From Acanthosepion pharaonis (Eukaryota; Mollusca; Cephalopoda; Sepiida; Sepiidae), in assembly GCA_903632075.3 (NCBI GenBank), contig CAHIKZ030005440.1, forward strand, positions 186,001 through 250,000: a DNA stretch of 64,000 bases, given 5' to 3'. Of the stretch, positions 21,226 to 32,286 are shown in pieces (the first letter of the stretch is position 1; the number at the start of each line of letters is the position of its first letter). The position numbers were made by a program, and so were the translations under genes. The notes under the pieces are model-generated. The model was not told the DNA's origin and did not search any database. It worked only from the letters and a program-made list of their open reading frames with translations.

Positions 21226-21760
21226 ATCCTCACGGGTCTTTTGAACAAGAGCAGAGGTTTATCCCTTGTTTCCTTTTTCGTATTTGCTCTTCTAAAGTTT
21301 TTTCATTCTTTTTCACTCCAAGTACTTCATTGCGTCTTAGTGGCTTTATTTCCTTGATAAGTTGATTAAAAACAAAATAAAATTATGCTTCTTATTCCTT
21401 TCGAAATATTTTGACATTTTACTTCTAATTTTGAATCTTTTCTGCCATTTTTATTTTATTTTACAGCATTTTGATATTTTGATTCTATTTTTCACTAAAA
21501 AAGTTTCATCGGAAACTGATTTGAAACTTTAAATAAAAAGACAAATCGATTCCACCTCAGTCGTTCGAACATGAGTCGATGTTTATTTCTTGCCTCCTGT
21601 TTAGAATTAGGATTCCTGTTCCTTCTAAAGTTGTTTTTTTTTTTTCAGTCTGTTTCACTCCCAGTAGCCCCCTTGCGTCTGAATGGCATTATCGCCTTGC
21701 TTGGGTTGAATTGATTAAAAAAAAATCACCTTATTTTATTATATAAATTATTAAAATGTG
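21226..21760 (+). repeat. Dispersed repeat family A, two partial copies
   Basis: The copies at about 21226-21370 and 21560-21740 each run from the TTTATCCCTTGTTTCC signature to a tail with GCGTCT(T/G)AxTGGC(A/T)TTAT and an A-rich end. That tail is also found at 45.84 and 61.33 kb beside LINE 3' ends, so family A may include LINE 3' UTR sequence. Confidence 0.6.
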
Positions 21761-22762
21761 TAAAGGGAAGTAACCTTGCATTCATTTACTACCAAAAATT
21801 GATTTATCTCCCTTACTCCAATATTTTTACGTGGGAATAGATATTTAACTGCGTTGGGAAGCCTTCTTTGACCTTATCTGTTAAACAGAACCTTTTATTT
21901 AATCTAGGGGATGGAGTAAGCTGTTCTCTTTCTACCCCTGTATATTAAAGAAAGGGTTCAGTTCAGAATTCCCTATAGGTTATCCAGATCAATATACACC
22001 TGAGGAAGGTTTGGGGGTCATTCACATCATACAATCAGGGATAGCTTTGTGTTCACAGGAATAAAAACGAACAAAGAAATAACACTCTGTGGACTAAGGG
22101 TGTGTATTTTCGTTCTATGTGATTTAAGGTTGTATGTAATAGAGGAAGGACGACCCAAGAAAGCGGTAGAAACAAACGTGATGACGCAAACAGAACTTAA
22201 GGGGAACGGTAGTAATCGCCACTTCAAGACACTACAGCAATCACCAGATGTACAAAGAAATGTGTGGAAGAATCACTGACCTACAGGCATATACCCAAGA
22301 ACATAACGACCATGGTCATGTAAGATATACGGAACATGCTACTTAAGATATGGTGGTAACCGTATACGAATATCTAGTAGAATAGAATTATTATTTGCTG
22401 AAAGAGGTAAAGCTGTTCGTAAGTGAGGGAGCCTAGTACAGTTTGCAAATAGGTGAAGTTACTTCGTTTTATGACAAGCAAGATGACGAAAAAAGGAAAT
22501 AGACGTCTTGACGCTTTTAGGGACCGTAACAAAAAGAGTGAGTTTTTAGGTGCAAACAATCTGACAGCTAAGTTTTCTGTTGCATGCTGGGATAACTTTT
22601 ATTATTTTGCTTTTATTTGAAACAAAGTTTTAATTTTATTTTATTTATGATATTTATAAATTATTATTATTTTATATTTTCATTCTTTATGTATTAATAA
22701 AAATGTCCCTCCAAGACAAGCCTGTTAATCATTACAGCATGTGTAATTCATTTTACAACGTG
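21761..22762. other. Unassigned single-copy-looking sequence
   Basis: Moderately complex DNA from about 21761 to 22600, then AT-rich. Open frames of 60-76 codons on both strands match nothing I recognise. The first part could be an LTR or an untranslated leader of an unidentified element. Confidence 0.35.
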
Positions 22763-22881
22763 GCTTATGACCATATCACGTTGAAATATCAGTTCCCATA
22801 AGATCACCGAAGTTAAGCAACGTCGTGTCTGATCGGTAACTAGATGAGCGACCACTTGGGAATACTAGGTCCTGTAAGCTT
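22763..22881 (+). pseudogene. 5S rRNA-like monomer A
   Basis: 119 bp, the full length of 5S rRNA. It contains CATATCACGTTGAAA near the 5' end, the box A/intermediate region GAAGTTAAGCAACGTCG, and the 3' end GGGAATACTAGGTCCTGTAAGC. Several substitutions in stems (e.g. CGTGTCTGATCGG) make it a pseudogene, not a functional gene. Confidence 0.85.
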
Positions 22882-22899
22882 GGATGTACACGTCATATG

Positions 22900-23015
22900 G
22901 TTTACCGCCATCAGTTGAAACCCCAGTTCCTCTACAATCACCAGAGTTAAGCAACATTGAGTCTTGTCAGTATGTAGATGAGTGACTGCTTGTGAATACC
23001 AGTTTCTGCAAGCTT
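22900..23015 (+). pseudogene. 5S rRNA-like monomer B
   Basis: A more diverged second monomer, recognised by CACCAGAGTTAAGCAACATTGAG and GTGAATACCAGTTTCTGCAAGC. It has the same orientation and follows monomer A by 18 bp. Confidence 0.75.
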
Positions 23016-23100
23016 GGATGTGCAGGTGGTGTAATGGATAATGGCTCAGAATTGTTAATCAGAGTGCTAAGTTTCAATTCCCATGGGAAAGGTATCCACC

Positions 23101-23477
23101 TCATCTATTGATTAGTAAGATTTGTATCACTATCACAAAACCATTATTATCATCTTAAAAATCTTACAATTTAAAAAATATTATCTGGCTTTAAATAACC
23201 TCCAAAAGATTGAGATTCCACAGAAAACACATCAATCAATTCATTCTAAGCAAGGTAATAATGTCATTAAGATGCAAGGGGCTACTATGAGAGGAAGAGA
23301 ATGAAGAAGATTTTAGAAGGAACTAGAAATCCAATCCTAAACAGGAAACAGGGGAAATAACCTCTGCTCCTATTCAAAGGATGAGGTGGAGTCTATTTGT
23401 CTTTTTATTTAAACAAATTAATTTCCGATGAAACTTTTCTAATGAAAAATAAAATATAAATATCAAAATAGCGAAAT
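23101..23477. repeat. SINE tail and family A fragment
   Basis: 23105-23230 is the SINE tail shared with 58.85 kb (TTTGTATCACTA, CTTACAATxTAAAAAATATT, CTGGCTTTAAATAACC). 23240-23300 resembles LINE 3' ends in reverse (ATTAAGATGCAAGGGG). 23300-23400 is a minus-strand copy of family A. Confidence 0.55.
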
Positions 23478-23800
23478 ATCATAATTGATCTAGCAAGACA
23501 AGCTTGCTAAACATCACGTCAAAATGCCCAAATGTTTTTATAAGCATAGCTTAGATGTGGCACAAAGCCAAAAGTATGGGGCAACCAGTGAGGTTCAAAC
23601 TCACTATTCAGTCATAATTGATCTAGCAAAACAAGCTTACTCACCACTACATCACATTAAGGTGCCTAAAATGTTTTTCTATGCATAGCTTAGATATAGC
23701 ACAAGGCTAAAAGTGTGGGGCACCCAGTGAGGATCAAACTCATTACTTATATATAATTGTTCAAATGAGACAAACTCGTTAATCATTACACCATGTCGAA
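23478..23800 (-). repeat. Tandem tRNA-derived SINE units
   Basis: Units at 23478-23610, 23612-23749 and a partial one at 23750-23800. On the minus strand each carries a box A-like TGGTGTAATGATTAACG or TAGTGGTGAGTAAGC, and a box B-like GAGTTTGAACCTC or GAGTTTGATCCTC, followed by ACTGGxTGCCCCA. Units are about 133-138 bp with 80-85 percent identity by eye. Confidence 0.65.
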
Positions 23801-24440
23801 GGACCCAATCACTTACTTTTATGGAGTGCTCAAAAATGGTGGTTGTACATAGAATGACGACACAAATTTGAAATGATAAACATTTTCTTTTCTTCAGGCC
23901 ATTCTGAAAATGGGATGATTTGCCTTTAGTTCGATACAAAACAGCTGAGAAAAATATATTAACAACTTTCGACATGAATTAAGAATTAAAAAGATACAGA
24001 ATAAATATGAACAGCTTTTTTAAGTCACTGACTTTCTTTCTTATATCATCACAAGAAATGCCAGCTTAGGGAAAAAGTACAATGATTTATTACTTAAGCG
24101 TACACTCAAATACATATAGACACATTTCTTTCTTTCGATTTTGGGTCTTTTGAAGCCTAGAAAGGAGAAATGCATTATCAAATCTATATTCAATGAAATT
24201 TTTTACATTTGTCAAACAAATAAATTTGTCAACAAAGAATCAAAAAGAATCTAAAACCTTCAGGTGAATTTGTCTTTAAAGTCATTTTAATCATTACTTA
24301 TTTGCTGTCAGCAAATCATGCATGAAGCCTGGATAATAGTTAAAATAAAAATTAAATACAAAGAAATGAATTCAAATTTCAAAAGACACAATTTTTAAGT
24401 AAAACAGGTTTGCCACTGAACTTGCTATCTATGATGAAGA
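23801..24440. other. AT-rich stretch, nothing recognised
   Basis: No domain or exon signal seen on either strand. Confidence 0.4.
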
Positions 24441-24449
24441 TGCAATCAT

Positions 24450-24625
24450 TTATTCATCTATGCTAACAGTTTCTTCTCTCACACTTCTCACTTGTGGAAC
24501 TCTTTTAAGACTTGTTGATTCCCAGTCAACTTTGACCTTCAAATATTTAAATGTATTCTTAAAATTCTGTTCTTCACACCTAGTAACTTCCCGCCACCTG
24601 CATGTTAGTGGCTCTGTTGTCATGA
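24450..24625 (+). pseudogene. LINE C-terminal end and 3' UTR fragment
   Basis: Encodes the terminal LINE signature (ATGCTAACAGTTTCTTCTCTC, i.e. ANSFFS.TS.LWN), then the 3' segment CAGTCAACTTTGACCTTCAAA and the tail GTTAGTGGCTCTGTTGTC. The same order is seen at 38.8 and 45.7 kb. Confidence 0.7.
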
Positions 24626-24779
24626 TTAGGGTGAAATTATATAAAATAAATACGTAAAATAACCAAAATACAAATTCTTTTCATTGTGAAAATAGGCATA
24701 ATGGAAATAAATAAGTAAAAAAATCCCCTCCCCGCAAAAAAAAAAAAGAGTGAAGAAATTAGAAATATCGTCAGGACAA

Positions 24780-25900
24780 TGTTTTTATTTTTAGAAATAC
24801 AAGAAGTTAGAAATCAAAAGTAATCGTCAGTTGTAGAGGCTTCTTCTGCGGATTGGCATCGAGCGTTGATTTTCGTGTCAACACAAGAAACATCAAATTG
24901 GCTACAGGACAGAAGAGATAGCAGCAGCAGCAGCAGCAGAGGAGGAGGAGAAGAAGGAGGAGGAGTAGTAGTAGAAGTGAAAGTAAAAAATCCAAGTGTC
25001 AGAGTGAGAGGTGGGGCTGACAGTCTGTCTAGATCAACCATTACCAGGGCCACTTTCTCAAAGCCACCAGCAGTTTTTTTCCTTTTTTTTGGGAGAGGTG
25101 GGGGAGTTGTTGGCAAAAAGAGAGAGAGAGAGAGGAAGGGAAAGAGAGAGAATTTAAAATTTTGATGGGTATGAACATCTGCGTTTTAAAACAGAAGGTT
25201 TAGTTGTCGTACTTAACAAACTTTCCTTTTTAGTTTTAGTTATGGCAAATCCCCCCACTCACCGACCCAACCAGCATATAAAAAAAAAAAAGATTTATTC
25301 AAGCCATACTCGTCTCCATGTTAAAAATGGACCAGCAAGTTTCTCGTCCTCTTCAAGTGAGGAATCTGAACGTGCCAAATGAGGGCCTTTCTGAAAGCTA
25401 TGATTGTTGCGGCAAACAACAGACTTTGGAAAGATGACTGCAATTTGCATTCAGCAAGCGGCTTCCACATGAAAAGCCAATCAAAATGTTGTCAACTTCA
25501 AATCTAAAATGAAATGTACAGCCTGTAGAATCAGCATTACAAAAGTCCTTGCCGGAGGAAATGTCTGGGTTTGAAAGTGCACTAAATGAGTAGCTAGAAA
25601 TTACTTAAAAAACAAAAATGAAATACCAAAGAGAAAAGAAAAGAGATTTGTATATCCTGTCAAGATTTCTGTTAAAGCAGCCATAGTGGAAAAAAAGATG
25701 TTTCCCAAAGATGCCACAGTTGGCAGCCAGAGAAGTGTTGGTAGTAGTAGCAGTAGAGGTGTTGGTGGCAGTCGTGACAATGGCAGTGGAGGTGGAGGTG
25801 GTCGTCGTCGTGGTGGTGGTGGAGTGAAAAAGTAGAAAGACAAAGAAAAAGAAACTGGAAGAGGGTGGCAGGGGGGGTTAGGGAAAGAGCTGAGGTCAAG
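24780..25900 (-). other. Probable 3' UTR of the MCRIP gene
   Basis: Lies immediately downstream of the stop codon at 25901. It has no splice-bounded coding segment. It holds trinucleotide tracts: GCAGCA...GGAGGA...GTAGTA at 24920-24976 and GTGGTGGTGG-type at 25740-25830 on the plus strand. Candidate AATAAA signals on the minus strand lie at 25294-25299 and 24784-24789. The true 3' end is not determined. Confidence 0.45.
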
Positions 25901-25971
25901 TCACGTGGTCCCTCGTATTTTCTCTATTGTTCGCTGGCCATGCCATTTTTCCAGATCAAAAGGTTTGAAGT
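25901..25971 (-). CDS. MCRIP1: MCRIP coding exon 5 (terminal)
   Basis: The acceptor TTTGTTTTTCAG precedes ACTTCAAACC. With the A from exon 4, the first codon is Asn. It encodes FKPFDLEKWHGQRTIEKIR, GTT and the TGA stop at 25903-25901. It contains the PxDL motif and the conserved aromatic end typical of MCRIP2-like tails. Confidence 0.85.
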
Positions 25972-28575
25972 CTGAAAAACAAAACAAACAAAAGATGACT
26001 AAAAAGAAATCTTTAAATATCAAAACTGTAAACAAACCAATAAAATATCTGATTCAAGTATCGACCACTTCACACTCCTCACCGGTCTTTTGAACAGGAG
26101 TAGAGGTTTATCCCTTGTTCCATTTTAGAATTGGGTCTCCAGTTCCTTCTAAAGTCTACTTCAACTCTATACGTCTAATGTGAACTCTGAAATTTTATTC
26201 ACTAGTTATTTTTTCTCCTCTCCAAATAGGAGTAGATATGTTCGCTTATCATCTGGTTCAGAATCCTCAGTCTTTTGAACAGGAGTAGAGGTTTGTCCCT
26301 TGTTTCTTGCTTAGGATTGGGTTTCCAGTTCCTTCTAAAATCTACTTCCAAACTATTATTTTAAACGTCTCTGACTGAACTCTGAAATGCTATTCATTAA
26401 TTAAATCTTGACCTCTTCAAGTCTAGAGTTAGTCATTATCTTTTCTGCATAGCCCCAAGAACTTCATTTCTTGTCCTTTCTTGCACTCATACAACACATC
26501 ACTGGAACCCTCTGTCTTGAGTGGCTCTTGGCCTTTGTACTAAGTAAACATTAGTAAAAAAAAAAAAATATCACAAAAAAGATAAATTATTTTATTTTTC
26601 CTTTATGAGATAGAAATATTAACTTACTTTCCACCTGTGGATTTGGACTCTTTTCTTTGTACCATGTTGGAGTGGAACCTAGAAAAACAAGCATTAGGTA
26701 AACAACAGAAAGATTTAAAGTTTGCAATTGGGGGGGGGGGGACCACAGAGTTTGGCACATTCATCCAGAAAAGATTACAAAATATTTAGTAACATTTTCA
26801 TTCTCCAATTATAACAATTGAGTCTTGAGAAAATGGCAAAATAAAACAAATACTCACCCTTGTTGCCTCGAGGATGTCTGTTGTCCACGTCATGAGTGAC
26901 TCTGTTCCAAGCTGAAATCAATAAAGAGAGATTATCAATTCATCAGCAGCATCTTCATCATCACTCCCTGGATTGCTTCTCTCGTTGGCAGTTGGGGACT
27001 AATGACAGAAAAAACAGACAACCTCCTTCAGGATGATCTCTCAGTAGTGACTATCAGGAGTTCTGACATTGTCATGCCTGTCCGCTCTTTGAAGTTGTCT
27101 GACCCGCTCTTGCATTTCCGTCTGCCTTTAATAGTACCTTGCATGATGGTCTAGCAGAGGCTGTTATGCTGTATGAAGTGGTCAAACCATGCCATCTTTA
27201 AATACTTAATAGTGGCAATGAGAGATTCCTGTCGGCCCAAAAGACTTTTAACCATGCTCTGTATATAGTCGTTAATTTTGTCCTCCCGTGTAGGAGATGC
27301 AGAGGATTATCAATTGCTCAGGGTTTATTCCCCACTCCCATGACAAACATTAAATGAAACAATGAACTCTCTTTTTATTTAGACATTACATTTCATTCAG
27401 CTATTATTGACAAACTAATACTTAATGAAAAAACAAAAAAAATGAGATTCAACTAGATAGATATGAAGAAATTGAGATAGATATAAAGAGATTTAAATTG
27501 CTAGATACAAAAAGTTTGAGATAGATATGAATAGATTGTGATAGATACAGATTTAAATAAATAGATACAAAGATTTTGAGATAGATAGCTACAGATTGCA
27601 ACAGATAGATACAAACTGATAGAGATAGATTAAAAGATAGATAAAAAGGTGTCAATCACATGAGTCAGTCTATTGTTGAACCTTGCAATAGTGAAGGTCA
27701 GGTAAAAATAATATGACAAAGTGATGAGAACTTTCATTAAGAAGCAATATAAAAACGGAAAATTTAATTATTTAAATTTGCTTAAAACTGAATCTAGGAA
27801 TAAATAAAGCAGTTAGCAAACTTACCCTTGTTGTCGCGTGGATGTCTGCTCTCCATATCGTGAGTAACTCTGTTCCAAGCTGAGGGGAAAAAGAAACAAC
27901 AGATTTAATGGAGGAGAAAGAAAAAATAAAATCAGTGTTAAGAATATTTAAGAATTCATGGGCATTTTTCATAATGAAAGTTGGCTTGAATGGCCACTTT
28001 TCTAGATCTATCCTTGGACTTTTGTTGTTTCACATTTTTATAAATGACTTCCTGATGTCATCAATTCTCAACTTGGTATCTATGCTGATGACTCAATTTT
28101 CTACTCCCATCTTTATAGTAAGTCTGATCGGTTCAACATGGTCAGATTGGCAGCTGATCTCAAAAAAATGACTGAAAATATTGTTAACTGAGGCAAGGAA
28201 TGGTTTGTTAATTTTAATGCCTCCAAAACGAAATTGCTCTCTTTTGTCTGAGAGAATCCTTTTTGCCTTCTATCAGTATGGCTTATGATAACCTGTACGA
28301 GAGCGACCAATTGCATATTCTTGGGCTATTGTCATTTCAAATGTCCCAAAGATTACCAAGATGTAGACAAAGGAACCTTAATCCTACCACACAGACACCA
28401 CATCGATTCTTCATAATGGCCGTGAAAGTCAAAAATACTTGAACAAAAATAACAAAATATGAACTTTGCAAAGTTTATCCACAACTTCAAGCACAATACT
28501 CAAAACTTTATCCAAAAATTGGAAAATATCATGAAAAATTAAGCAGACAGACCTCGTTGGTACTTTTTAAGCAAA

Positions 28576-28635
<60 letters not shown>

Positions 28636-31600
28636 ACATATGAACTTGTTATTTATGGAAACCCGAATATTTGCATGTTTTTCTGAAGAACATATGTACA
28701 AATTATTCACTGAAAACTCGATTTGTGTATTTTTTAATAGACCATATTTAAAATATTCTTGTATTATTTTCCTGTTATTTAAAACATATAACAGCCCATT
28801 TTTATGGTAAAAATTGGCAGAATTATACATCTACATTGTAAAAAAACAAATGCAAAAAGATGCATAGTGCTTAGGCTTTGTTCTTTGTAAGAGTCTGCGG
28901 TCTTAAAAGTGGCTTATGCTAAGTCTGGGGGCGTCATCACAGTTCTGTTTTTAGGAAATGTTTTAAACTTTATATTTTATGTCTTGTTACACATTTTATA
29001 CAATATTTTCAATAGTTGTATCGATCTCTGCATAATTAAGAATGGTTATTGCATGTATGAAAGAAAATATATGCTAAATGCTTGGTCACCAATACTATTT
29101 TTCAAAAATGTTTTTAAAAGGGTCTGAAATGTTTCTAAAGTGTTTAGGATGAAAGTTTAAGGCATATGGGGTTTTAACAATGAAAATAGGTACTTATAAG
29201 CATTTTCAGCAGGGTTTACAAGTATTCAAGGATTCTAACTATTTGCTGCCAGTACAGGTCAATAACTCCCATGAATATAGAGGACTCACTGTACTTCCAA
29301 AATTTGCAAGAAATTCCAAATTTCCATCATTTCAATTTGATACCAGTCATGGATCATTTCTCTTGGCACTTCCATAAATATCTTTTACACTATTTTCCAA
29401 AATTTAAAAACTTCTTTGATGAAAATAACAGTTTATCTTGTCTTATCATCCTATAATAATGGATGAGTTTTCATTGCAGTTACAATCTCATCACAAAACA
29501 CTTTCAAACAGTGGGAAACTTTTTCTCTCTCAACTGGTTTTAGAAGAACTGTTATTTCTGTTAGCTTTGATAACATAACTTAAATTGATTTTTTTTTTCA
29601 TGTGCAAAAAGTTGTTTCACTATTTTACATTCTGCTGTCATTTCTTTATCATCAGAATAAAAGAGCAATTCTAAACAAAGCTCAGTTATTCAATTATTGC
29701 AAATGAAAAGCAAGTATAAACCATTTTTAGTAACCCAACACTTATTTTCAACAGTATCAAATTTCTTGAATAAAGCTTGATTAGTCCGATTATTGTCAAA
29801 AATAACTGCAATTGCATGACCTATCAAATGACTGACGAAATCAACAATATTTCTAACATTCTGAAAGAAAAATTCCAAATTTATTTTAGCAACTGGGATC
29901 ATCTTAATCAAAAATTGTAGTCCACTAATGTAAACATTTGATCATAATACCCAATACAATTTTTGCTAATTCTTCTTCAGAATCTTTTGCAAAATCAAAT
30001 AAGTTTCCTCCTTGGTACTGTAAGCTGACTTTAACATAAACTTCAACTAGGATGATACATTTTTTCTGTTCATCTACCATCTAAACACATCACCAAGAAA
30101 ATTCAGATCATCTACCTTTGACACTTTTGATGTTATATCCACTAATGTTTTCACACTGGGTAATTTGTAATCATCTGGAATTCTTTTATAAAGAGACTGA
30201 GATGTGGCAAAATATTTAAATACCTGGACAAGAATTTCCGACTCATAAACTTTTTTGCCAACTATTCATGGTGACATAATTTTGATATGTTTTCTCAAAA
30301 CCTGTTTCAATTTTCCAAGTTAGCAAGGTAACAAATTGCTTCCTCAATTTGAGACCAATTTTGAAACATATTCATTCTGTTTTTCAATTGGGAAGAATTA
30401 TGTGTGCATATACCTGCATGGTAACATTTAAATGTCAAGTTTTCAAAAATTTTAAGCAAAAAAAATATTGGAATACCTCCAGTGAAAAAATGAGAAGACT
30501 GAATGAACTGTTGATTGTTCAATTTGTAGCAGGTAACTGCTAGCGCCAAATCATGATGGTCAATATCAGAACACATTTCTCAATTCTATCTTTTTCTAAG
30601 AAATGTGCAAACATATCATTCTGCACAGACATGGAACTTATTTTTTGTTATCCTTGGTTTTGACTAAAGACTTGGTATCACACTTGATGGCTAATTATTG
30701 AATATTGATGGAGGATTTTTCCTGTTCTTTTTCCTTGAACAAACACAGTTTCATAACCAGATGGAAAATGCCTTTCACAAACAATAGTGTCTAGGTGGTT
30801 AGGGGTATTATCTCTTGGCATTACTTTTAACCATCTTTCTCTCTCGTTTTGATCTTTTGGGAGATAAAACATCTGGACCGTATTTTGCTTATTATAATTA
30901 CCTCGACAGGCTGTCACACAACATCTTTAGACTATCTGGAGATAATGTCCAACAGTAGCACTCAAAAAAAAGTTTTTAACAAAATTACAGGTTAAAGTTT
31001 TCCCGAATTAAAAGAATTTAAGTTTTATAAATCAAAATAGTGGTTAGTCAGCTTTTTTAAATTTCCACTGTTCACTACGAGTGTAACTTCAATATATATT
31101 CCAAATAATCAAGAATATTGTGATGATTTTATTTCATCTGAGATAAAAAGAAAAGAACAATTTTTTGAATGCTGCTGAAATACAAAAAGATATTTTGAGA
31201 AAGGTTTCAAAAGTGTTTCAAATTTGCAACTCTGTTCAACGGACATGTTTTTATTGTACAGAAAAATGTTCATACAAAATTATTATATCAAAGTTAATCT
31301 GAATATATCAAACAGAATAAAAAATGTGAGAAATTAAAATAATTCTTAATCAATCTGGAACAAGATTGAGAGATTTTAAAATACGGTGGACGGTTAGTTG
31401 AAAAAGTGTAATTTTTTAAACTTTCAAACAATATTTCTTAAACTGCTCTGTTATAGGTATGATCTTGATATTGCTGTTATTATGAAGGAAAAAGTTTGTA
31501 AAAATTATTTGCTACATTCTAATAAATTTCAATTCAACAAAAATTGCAAATTTATAATAACAGTAGTTCAGCACATTATATCAGTGAGTGTAGTTCAATA

Positions 31601-32244
31601 AAATTAATAATGGCGGAAAAATAGATCTCAATGAAATTCAATTTTGACTTTTTACAATAAACTCACAAACTTATAATAATCGAAATGTATGATAAAATAC
31701 AGAACCTCAATTAAAATAAATTTAATGTGTGAGACTTTCCTTTTAGAATGAATTTGCTATGTTTCAGATCAATGAAAGTGTTATGAGCTTAAACATGTGG
31801 TGACTGCTACTGATTTCCTAGCCTGTTATAGGTATAGCCTTGGTTGCAATGCAAAATGTGGTTCTTGCTATGGGTTGCAGTAAAAAAAAAAGGTTGAAAA
31901 ATGCTGTTCTAAGGGTCTTTATCAAGGCAAATGCAAGGATTTCATTTTGTAACAAGTATTTATATACAAGAGCAAAAATGTTATTGATTTTTCAATTTTT
32001 GTTAAATTCAGAAACACTCATAAATATTCATCAGGGTAGCCATACTTATCGTCTTCCATAGCTTGCCTGACTTTTCAACTAACCTGGTGAATAATTATGA
32101 GCATTCTTAAATTTTAATATTTTGAAAAACCAATAACATTTTTGCTCTTGTATATAAATAATTGTTACAAAATAAATTCTTGCATTTGCCTTGATAAAGT
32201 CGCTGAGAGGATGAGATGCATTGGCTAAAATAAGCTTTCCAGAA

Positions 32245-32286
<42 letters not shown>

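Larger units (their letters stand above)
22763..23100 (+). mobile_element. Composite SINE: 5S + 5S + tRNA-like head
   Basis: Two 5S rRNA-like monomers in tandem (22763-22881 and 22900-23015) are each followed by GGATGTRCA. A tRNA-like segment follows (23025-23083). It has a box A-like TGGTGTAATGGATAATGG, an anticodon-loop-like TTGTTAA and a box B-like AGTTTCAATTCC. A tail beginning near 23105 (GATTTGTATCACTA...) is shared with a second copy at 58.8 kb. The presence of the same modules in two places argues for a mobile family and not chance debris. Confidence 0.75.

Noticed and set aside
22763..23015. Functional 5S rRNA gene pair
   Set aside because: Substitutions fall in conserved stems, monomer B is strongly diverged, and the module is repeated with a tRNA-like part and tail elsewhere, so it is SINE or pseudogene material.
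24814..25165. Ser/Gly/Glu- or Pro-rich frames around the GCA/GGA/GTA repeats
   Set aside because: They lie in the probable MCRIP 3' UTR, are created by trinucleotide repeats, and both strands are open equally.
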